A stretch of DNA of 64,000 bases from Kuschelorhynchus macadamiae (lineage: Eukaryota; Arthropoda; Insecta; Coleoptera; Curculionidae): the NCBI GenBank assembly GCA_030620095.1, contig JAUTXW010000325.1:1594501-1658500 (forward strand), written 5' to 3'. Of this stretch, positions 56,070 through 64,000 are shown one piece after another (position 1 is the first letter of the stretch; every line of letters begins with the position of its first letter). The position numbers were made by a program, and so were the translations under genes. Below the pieces are notes generated by a model. That model made no database searches and was not told where the DNA came from. It was given only the letters and a program-made list of their open reading frames with translations.

Positions 56070-56625
56070 TTAAGAAAGTCTAAAACATTTTTGTTGGAAT
56101 AGTTGAGGGATTTCAGTCTGGTATTTATGTAAATATCTGTTTATACGTTTATAAAATGCAGGTTTACATCGTGGTTTTGTATTATATAGGGTAGTGTAAC
56201 GTGTTGAGTGAATGTTTTTATGTACAGGGTTACTAGGATTCTCACCTATTGATATGGCATATGAAAGAGATAGGTAAGCTCGTCGTTGACTCAACGCAAA
56301 TTCAGATGCTTCACAGAGCAAGCTATTAATAGGGGTGGTATGAAAAGCACCAAGAGCCAGTCGCACAGCAGAGTTTTGCACAGGATTCAATAGCCTCAGC
56401 ACCGATGTCGAAGCGGAGTCGTATGCGATAGAGCCATAGCCTATTCTGGATCGGATTAAGGCCCTATAAACCCTCAACAGCACATCTGTATCGGCGCCCC
56501 ATGTTCTATTTGCTAGTAACTTAAGAATATTTAGTCCTTTACGGCATTTTAACACCACATTTTGAATGTGCGGTTTCCAGGATAATTTTTCTGTTGGTTA
56601 ATAAAAGCGTCATGTATCTCTGACT
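56070..56625 (-). pseudogene. LINE reverse transcriptase C-terminal fragment (R1/I/Jockey group)
   Basis: KLSWKPHIQNVVLKCRKGLN, ILKLLANRTWGADTDVLLRV and YRALIRSRIGYGSIAYDSAS are the thumb and post-RT region typical of I/Jockey-group LINEs. They are followed by NPVQNSAVRLALGAFHTTP and EASEFALSQRR. The 162-codon frame at 56070-56558 is open. The RT core and endonuclease are missing. A different family from the LINEs at 17.3, 34.6 and 62 kb. Confidence 0.75.
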
Positions 56626-56629
56626 CCAG

Positions 56630-58085
56630 ATCTATAATATTGTCTTGTGTCGATCTTTTTTACGGAATTCACTTTGCTCTGGAGCTATTAGGTACCACAG
56701 TTATTGATCATTATTTAAGAACTGCTGAATGAAATATTTTCAGGGGTTGAATTTAGAATAAAAAGACCCTTAAAACGATGTACCACTCCACCCCCTTCCA
56801 GAAAAAAAAGTTTCGAAATGTCTTCTTGACATCTAAAGCCGTCATTTTTTTTATATATTTCATATATTATCTTTCCGAATTTCGTTGCAATTGCACTGTA
56901 TAATTTGCAAATGTCCTACAGTTAAGAGACAACATGACGTATATGATCATGTCGAGAAGAAATCTGTGATTTCTAACAGGAGTTATTAGGAGAAATCATC
57001 ACAATATGAAGCTATGATGCAACTTCCTTTGTAAAGGATGTGAAGAGAACCGTGAGGCAGTTTGACATATACTTTATAGTTCAAGACACTTTGGTCTTTC
57101 CATCGTATAAGGACCACGTCACAGTCGTCTCAGACCAAAGGGAGTGTGTGGAAAAAACAACAACAACTTTTCGACGACATACATATTATCGTCATACACG
57201 CAGAATTCACAAATTGAATAAAATATCATATTACGTAACAAGCATGGAAAGTGGCATATAACAAACGAGCGTGATGTTTCATGCACGGGGCGTAATCCGA
57301 GTGCGTAAACACGCGAGTTGTTTACAATATTTTTCCTACAAGAAAAAATCAATAAAAAACACCTATTTATTACATATATTTTTAAAATATTAATGATATT
57401 AATTGTTAACATTTACCTTAATGAATTTACTAATTGGTAAAAATCTTTCACATAGTATAATGTCTATCAACAAACAAAGTATCGCTGAATCATTTTGCAA
57501 TGTAAGATAGACTTTCTAAGGCATATATGGGAGATATTTCTGAAAAAGTTAAAAATGCGAAATGTAAAACAATACCGAGAAAATTGGTATAGTTATGAAA
57601 TCATTGTTTAGGGTAAAATGTTTCAATGTTCTTAATAAAGCATAGAATTTTTGGATTGCCATTTTAAATAAAGCAAATAAATTATTTTTAATGAAGATTG
57701 TTTTCCAGATTCCCCTTAAGGTACTGAATATCAAAAGTGTTTTTTTTTTTAAGTTAACTGAATTGAACCTTTTAAACTTAATAAGTTTTTTCTAACACAT
57801 AATCAAGGTGTGCTAACGGTATAAAAATATGAGCAAGTTTGCGATACCATTAAATATTTCTTTTCATAAAGAAAAAAAAACAGATAGAAACAGAAGCAAA
57901 ATTTCCAGCTAAAATCTCATTTTCACACTGCTTCTAAAACGTTTCAAAACAAAGGTTTAGTTATTAAGTTTCCTGAAAAAAATTACCTATTTTGAAAAAA
58001 TGTGTATATAACAAAAATAAACAAACACCCATTAAAATTAATTGAAAGACATAGACTCAGACCACATCATAGTAAAACATTACAC
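56630..58085. other. AT-rich stretch, no gene seen
   Basis: Short frames (57040-57261 and others) have no motif. A small less AT-rich patch at 57240-57330 is unexplained. Confidence 0.4.
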
Positions 58086-58096
58086 AATCGTTATGT

Positions 58097-58170
58097 ACAG
58101 GGTGTCTGATTAAATTTTAAACGAGGTCTACAAGCGTAACTTTTAGAGATATCAAACAATATTGTATACA
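58097..58170 (+). mobile_element. possible mariner/MITE end
   Basis: TACAGGGTGTCTGATTAAAT is a typical left end of insect mariner MITEs. I could not find a matching right end, so only a terminal fragment is claimed. Confidence 0.3.
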
Positions 58171-58544
58171 AAAGTTTCATGGTTTTTGACAAGAACTTTG
58201 CGAAAGGAGGCAGTGTATTGGTTTCTAATGACTTTACTATACATATACACAATCTCTTTCAAACACACAAAAAAGCCACATTCAATGGAACTCCTACCAA
58301 CTCCACGCTCCAGCAGTACCCACTGTGCCGTCCCCCTAAAGGTTGGGCACAGTGGCTACCGGTAGCGAGGAAAGAAGACCATCTTTTATTTATACCCTTT
58401 TGTTGCATAATGTAATCAACTATTCTTTATATAATCAAATGCCCTTAACCAAGAAAATAAGTAACATAAATTAAACTATTCTTTATATAATCAAATGTAT
58501 GTAATTTCAATTTAATCTTACTACTAGCCTACATTATATTACGA

Positions 58545-58850
58545 TGGTCAGTTCAGCCCTCTTCCTCCGTGTCTAACGCCTCCCCAGCCCACTCGTCTAA
58601 CACACGAATATGTTCACCATTTGCTCTCCCATTCTCTCTGAGCCTCATTTCCCCACCATTCATTCCGCCTCTCGCCCTCTCTCTGGCTCTAGTCCTCCTT
58701 TCCTCGGTGCATACCTATCTAATATGCTCCACGTCCTCTACCCCTTCTCCACATTCACACAAACCCTCCCCTTCAATTCTCCCAAACCTCGTCAAATACA
58801 CCCTCATATTCCCGTGCCCCGTTAGCACATCCCCTTAAATGATATTTCCA
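58545..58850 (-). pseudogene. LINE ORF2 extreme C-terminus (post-RNase H cysteine motif)
   Basis: The minus strand reads VLTGHGNMRVYLTRFGRIEG, EGLCECGEGVEDVEHI, a stop, then an arginine/glutamate-rich tail. LTGHG..R.YL.RFG, C.CGE..ED.EH is the zinc-like motif at the very end of R1/Jockey-group LINE ORF2 proteins. Composition is GC-rich compared with the flanks. Confidence 0.65.
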
Positions 58851-58899
58851 ACCGATCCAAACCTACTACTCAAAGCTCAAGAACCTCGCAAACTGATCT

Positions 58900-59371
58900 T
58901 TGATCAGCAATGCCTCAGCAATATACACGAGGACGCGGACAGAGCAACCGCGTGGAGTTTTAAGTACCGCTAAACATTCACATGGGGCCTTTAGTAGAAC
59001 CTTTGGGGCCAGTAACAGACAAAAAATAAGTCTCGTTCTTGGTATTTTCAAAAAAAAAAAAATCGGGAATACAACTGGCGGCAAAGAAGCCATCGATAAA
59101 GAAAAACTTAACTATAGATGTTGTGGGGCCTCTAAGTAAAAACATATTTTCTCAGATGCACTTGGTTCTACGCGGCACAAAAAAAGGACAACTGTAAGAA
59201 GACTTAGTACTGAACGAATAAGTAAAGAGAGAATGGAATCGTCCAGCCTCCTTAAACAAGTTTTCGTTCCTGAGCGATCACCAGAATGTCAGGTGATCGA
59301 AAAAACTACCAAAACTTGTACGAAAACAAAATCGTGTGGAATTTTCTTACCACCTACTATTCTCATACAAA
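58900..59371 (+). other. unassigned coding-like stretch in two frames
   Basis: A 79-codon frame (58900-59139) is followed by an ~80-codon frame open to 59371. The second reads ERISKERMESSSLLKQVFVP and PERSPECQVIEKTTKTCT. Codon use is less AT-biased than nearby. I recognise no family. It may be a decayed transposon ORF1 or a host exon fragment. Confidence 0.2.
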
Positions 59372-59723
59372 CACCATTATAGAACATTGAACAAACGTGC
59401 ACACGGTAACGTGATTTTCATAAGAAAAGCAAAAGTTTCCTCCAATAGAAGCTTCTAAATATCCGGCAAGGCAAAATACTAGCAATGCACTTCCTTGTAT
59501 GGATGGTGATCTATAGAAGACCATCGGGTGATTGAAAATATTCGATATTTATAGATTTTTTTTGATAGTTGGCAATCTTTATCGTGTAAATTCCGTGTTT
59601 AAAAAAATAAATAAAAATTGTTACAACTGAAAAATTGTCTAACCAAATAATTATGACCAACAGTTTATATAATATTAATATTGGAGTTGACGTTTTGTTA
59701 TTATATATTTCTCAATATATCAA

Positions 59724-60113
59724 AATGATCAAAAAAACAAAATTTATGACTAGTTACCATAAAGTATTATCTTTGGTTTTATGGCGTAACTTTCTTCATT
59801 TTCTCGTTTATTTTTGAAAATAAGATATCAAACCTATACCTGGAATTAGGAAATAGAGATCTATCTAATAAAATTAAAATTTGCAGGGTATAGGACACCC
59901 TAAAAAGAAATATGCAAGTTATATTTATATCTATGAAATGATGATTGATACTTTTTTATATTTAACGATTGTTACAAAAAAATTGGTATTTTAAAGGTGT
60001 TCAGAATATTTGTTGCGTTTAGACTGACAAACAAAAATCTTCTTTGGCTTTTTAAATATTTGTTTGTCAAAAAATTTAGTAACTAGTCATAGAATTTTTT
60101 TTGATCATTTTGA
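59724..60113. repeat. ~36-bp inverted repeat pair, possible MITE
   Basis: CAAAATGATCAAAAAAACAA...ATGACTAGTTAC at 59724-59760 is the inverse of 60078-60113. A 10-bp hairpin (GACAAACAAA/TTTGTTTGTC) lies inside at about 60027-60069. No target duplication is clear. Confidence 0.45.
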
Positions 60114-61670
60114 CATCTGGAATAATAAGAAACCATTTGGATATTAAAATGTAGATAAATTAAAATTATCACGATGTACATGTTCTTGGATATTTTTATA
60201 GTCATTAAACACATTTCCTTAATTTAAGAGTAATATTCCACTAAGTGTTACAGTTCAACATTCAAATTAATATTGTAACTTGATATTGCTTTACCAGATT
60301 ATGCTAAATTGTAAGCAAATACTATAACGAAATATTAAATTTGATTAATCATTTTTAATAACTGTTTTTTAATATTTAATTTACTTACAAAACATTTTGT
60401 CGTTGGCTGATAATTAGCCAAACATTGTGTTAAAATCGATGAAGGTAGCGATTAGCAAGGACATATGGATAAGACAACTTACATGGAAGCAATTAATAAA
60501 TACATACAGGAAAAATGTGTTTATTTGATTAATAATTGCTATTAAAATGAATTTCCAATTCTTAAGAAAGCAGTAAAGAACCAGAGAAGGTGAGAACCAT
60601 TAAAGTGACAGGCTTACGAAAACGCCAATCCAAACCAAAACATTTAATGTAAAAAACGTTGTTGAGTTTTGTGACTCTTTCACAACAAAAAGTTACGAGA
60701 TCGCATGTAGAGCCAAGTCTATTTTACATTTTATTTCTAAGAAAATCCTACTTTGGCCTCACGCAGCACGACAATCTTCTATATATTTAAAATACTAAGC
60801 TAGATTTTTCAGCAAGTTCGTGAGAGAGTTGTACTGCACCAATTTACATGATTTTTTGATTAGAGTGATCGTCTGGTTACCGAGACCTTTCAACACTATT
60901 TTTTGTATTGTTTTATTGTGTCTTTTTTTTCTATAAAACCAATACGTTTTTCTTCAATAACATTTTTGGACGATATGGTGGATGCACCCCATATTCTTAA
61001 CATTCCACCGGAACCTCATAACGGAAAACGCAGAACAAGGTCTGCCAAGCTAGCTAGTTGTATTTAATGTTCCCAAATGGTGGTCGCGGATGCCTTGGGG
61101 CCAGTGATGATTTTTCCGAAGAACCGCGTAAAAGAATTATTGTAGGTTAATTTATAACTGTTAAATATTCTCCTTATAAATAATAATACTTTTACTTATA
61201 TTTCCAAGTTTGGCAAGTTTGTTTTAACTGATTTTGCGATTTGTCGCTGGCGTTCTTGCCTGGTACTAAATAAGAATTTTAAGTAATTTGTTAGTTTAAG
61301 AGAGTGTTTCAGAAATGGTTAGAAAGTTACTTTTCCTAAAATATCACTTATTATCGAAAATTCTGGTGGAAATAATGAATTGTAAGTTTCGGATTAATAG
61401 GCAATTTCTAAGAATTTCTTTATTGAACAATCAAATATTTTTACAGTAAAGATTACTGTTAAATTTTGTGGAAAAATGCAAGTATTATAAGAATTATTCA
61501 TAGTTTGGGTTTACTGAAACTAGTATGGACAAAGAGAAAAGGACACATGTGTTTTATGTTTCAATGAAAGCATCAAATCGGCAAACCTTTGGCGTCATTT
61601 GATTAAATCAACAATCAGTTTTTTTATCTGTCAGTCGAACATGAAGGTCGAAGGCCTGAGTACTAGGTAC
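60114..61670. other. no gene seen
   Basis: AT-rich. A patch at 60970-61130 is less AT-rich and has short open runs but no recognisable protein. A CVLCFNES...LWRHL run near 61550 hints at a degraded zinc finger. Confidence 0.35.
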
Positions 61671-61674
61671 CGTG

Positions 61675-64000
61675 ATTACTTTAAGTGAAGAGAGTGAAAG
61701 TTTAATAATGCGGAATTTAAAGACTTGCAGATTAGAAGAAGATAGAAAGGCGTTTGCTGGTAACATATTCCATACTCAGGGCATTCTGGGAGTGGCGCAA
61801 TCAAGTGGAGGGGGGAGGGGCGCGGGGCCCAGCCCCCCCAAGCCATATTAAAAATAACGGCTTTATAGTATTTAAATAAACATTGGCATTAAAAGAGAGC
61901 GATTGCATTGTTACACCATTAACTCTAATTCGAAAAAATCGATGTTTTTGTAACGTCGTTATCTAGCACCCATGCATACGTCAACCATCCTAGTTGAGTG
62001 ATTCGCTCGCATTACGCTAGTCTGCCACGCGTATCATTAGGTTAATTTTTTTTTATTTGTTTGAGATTTATTTTTCAGGGTTTTAGTTATGTTTGAAATT
62101 CATAATATACTAAAATGTAGTATTGTTCTGCTTAATTTCTGGCTGCACCACTGATTCTGGGACTAAAGGAGCGAACAAAGTGGGAGGCCATTGGTTTTTG
62201 CAGTTGGACGGTGAAGGGATGCATGTAGTTTGATGCTTGTATCTCCCTGGCGGGAACGACTAAGGAAGGCATACTGGATCATAATTCATCACAAAAGAAT
62301 CCGTGGCAGAATATGTAAAACAGAGAAAGCTCCTCACAATTCGACGATGCTCTAGTGATGCAAGCTTCCTTGTGATGTCTGGATCATCAGTCAGGCGAAT
62401 GGCTCTTCTTTGGATTAAGTCAAGGATGTTAAGATCAATACTTAAAGACTGGATCAAATTTGCGAAATGTAGTATAAGTGGTATACGAGCTCGGAAAAAA
62501 AACCCAATTTCTACGCGGTTGCTATGGCAATTGAGGTGATGTGATCGTACCATTGAAGATCTTTCTGAAAAGTGATTCCAGCTAAGCTAAAGAAATCTTT
62601 TGGCCTCAAGCACTTCATTATTCATTTGAATGGTATTGATATTGGGAGATAATTTGTGAGATAGTAACATAGTTGTGTCTTAGGGGCGTTAAACTGGACA
62701 ACGCTCTTTTCTCCCCATTCTACGATTTTAATGAGATCGTCGATTAGGGATAAAGTCGCCTATTATCAATTTCGTTCTTGGAAACAGGTTTGAGAAATTG
62801 TATAGTGAAGTGAACTGTATTATCGTTAGTATTACTCTAAATAGGATTGCTGGTAAAAAAACTAAACCCTTTGGAAAGCCAGTCATAATTTTATGAAAAT
62901 CAGATGAATGTCTATCTACCCTCACAGAAATACTTCTGTTGAAAAGAAAACTGGCAATCCAAATAAAAAGTTTTGGAGGAAAACCACAGGCGGGAATTTT
63001 GTTAAGCCAGACTTAATCAAAAGTTTTGGATATGTTGAGGGTAATAATTTGGGCTTCTCCTTGGAATTCGATAGACTTGAGAAAATTTGCCTGGGCGTGG
63101 GCCTGTAGTTAGAGGGAAGATTTTTGGGGCCTTTTTAGGGAACAAGCTACACGAGCAGTTTTTAGGGAAAATACCCTTTTCATAGGATATTTGGAATAAC
63201 CTGATAAGGAAAGGAGCCAGTTCAGGAGCGCACCTTTTTAGGACAATGGTCGAAATACCATCAAGGACAGAGGACTTTTTGGTATTAAGTATTTTGAGAA
63301 TGCTTCATACCATTTTAACCTTGAAGGGAATTTCGTGCATATTGTATGGTAAAGCTGGTACTGATGTAATGGAGAAGTGAAAACAAGACATTAAAATAGA
63401 ATTGGCCACAAATTATCTGACAAAAAGCACTGCTTTTGCTTTAGACGTGGAGAAGATTTCGCCAGAAATTAAGGGTGGAAAGGAGCTTTTGCAAAAGATT
63501 TGGTTAATGTTTTTGGCAAGCCACTAAAAGGATTAACTTCCATTTTGGCAAAAAAGAACTTTGCTTTTTATGTGTGTATTGAAAACATTTTTAGCGTCGA
63601 AACTTATGTGATTGTAATAATTTGGTGGCTTGGTTTTAGTCTGTTAATTTTCTGAAGTAGGGATCTTAAGGAAATTGTTAAGAGTCTGGAATTATCGCAG
63701 TTTTTTTGAAACAAACGTTTTTTGTTGGATTAAATACGAGAATTGTGAGCTAATTTCAAAAGGATCGCTGAAAGAGAAACATACCTCATTCCAAGAGAAG
63801 TCTATCTGTGACGAAGTGTGGGAAATAGGTAGGCTCTCTGATAAACTTGGTAGGAGATTGGCTGTTTGCAAGGTCCTCTGCTGAATCGGTTTTAGTAGAC
63901 CCTAACCATTCTTTATTATAAACGTTAGAGTATCCAAGAATAATGATCTCAGAGGAAGGAAACTAAGTGATTTGGAAATCCACTTTAGCAGAAAGAAAGT
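61675..64000 (-). pseudogene. decayed Jockey-type LINE, continuing beyond the window
   Basis: On the minus strand from 63990: LGYSNVYNKEWLGSTKT and TKFIREPTYFPHFV (end of the endonuclease). Then ILKILNTKKSSVLDGISTIV and LKRCAPELAPFLIRLFQISY (RT start), FLFNRSISVRVDRHSSDFHK and GFPKGLVF (degenerate GVPQGSV). Then VVQFNAPKTQ, AGITFQKDLQWYDHI, LNILDLIQRRAIRLTDDPDI and finally VWNMLPANAFLSSSNLQVFK near 61720. Dozens of frame breaks. The YADD box is not readable. It is one of the oldest elements here and is split by a hAT-type MITE near its 3' end. Confidence 0.75.
61791..62153. mobile_element. hAT-type MITE inside the decayed LINE
   Basis: It starts AGTGGCGCAATCAAG and ends, inverted, CAGTGGTGCAGCCAG. 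ATTCTGGG lies on both sides (61783-61790 and 62154-62161). A G-run/C-run block (GGAGGGGGGAGGGG, CCAGCCCCCCC) follows the left end, as in many insect hAT MITEs. No coding sequence. Confidence 0.75.

Overview
This looks like a piece of an arthropod, most likely insect, nuclear genome. The DNA is AT-rich and intron-scale. It holds no convincing host gene and is made almost entirely of transposable elements of different ages. The mixture points to an insect: Penelope-like elements with GIY-YIG endonucleases, Jockey/CR1-type and R1/I-type LINEs, Tc1/mariner, hAT (ZMYM1-like), pogo, Harbinger and Ty3/Gypsy remnants, long (TA)n tracts and TA-flanked MITEs. The species cannot be named from the sequence alone. 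These identifications come from recognising protein motifs by eye; no database search was run.

Layout. 1-5.3 kb: an unusual intronless minus-strand gene, split into two overlapping frames (942 and 436 codons). It encodes a large cysteine-rich protein with a FEN1/XPG-like nuclease core and a CXC-like tail. 6.3-8.9 kb: the longest copy of a dispersed family whose ends carry the motif ACTTCCC/GGGAAGT, into which an array of ~212-bp repeats with hammerhead-ribozyme motifs is inserted. 10-14 kb: a pogo-like fragment, then an intact 818-codon Penelope-like (PLE) ORF with a downstream hammerhead motif. 15.7-18.8 kb: Harbinger, pogo and LINE remnants packed together. 21.2-23.6 kb: a dead hAT element with a perfect 8-bp target duplication. 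26.1-28.1 kb: a mariner with ~270-bp inverted repeats. 28.2-30.8 kb: a head-to-head pair of PLE 3' ends, one arm split by a hAT-type MITE.

33.7-34.3 kb: a PLE reverse-transcriptase fragment. 34.4-39.0 kb: a near full-length CR1/Jockey-type LINE whose two ORFs share one frame and are separated only by a TAG in a known leaky context. 39.5-41.7 kb: a second mariner with ~220-bp inverted repeats. 42.1-46.4 kb: PLE fragments, a small MITE and a TIR element that holds a second head-to-head PLE pair. 48.8-51.4 kb: a very long (TA)n tract, an inverted/tandem ~200-bp repeat and a LINE inserted into it. 53.4-54.3 kb: Gypsy remnant. 55.2-55.6 kb: PLE 3' end. 56-59 kb: LINE fragments. 61.7-64 kb: a decayed LINE that continues past the window and is split by a hAT-type MITE.

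Four islands with higher GC and no ORF (about 32.4, 41.9, 52.9 and 55.0 kb) look unlike the transposon background. They are candidates for host conserved non-coding DNA, so the window may be intergenic or intronic DNA near a developmental gene. The most interesting items are the FEN-like zinc protein, the ORF1-TAG-ORF2 LINE, the hammerhead tandem array and the repeated head-to-head PLE structure.
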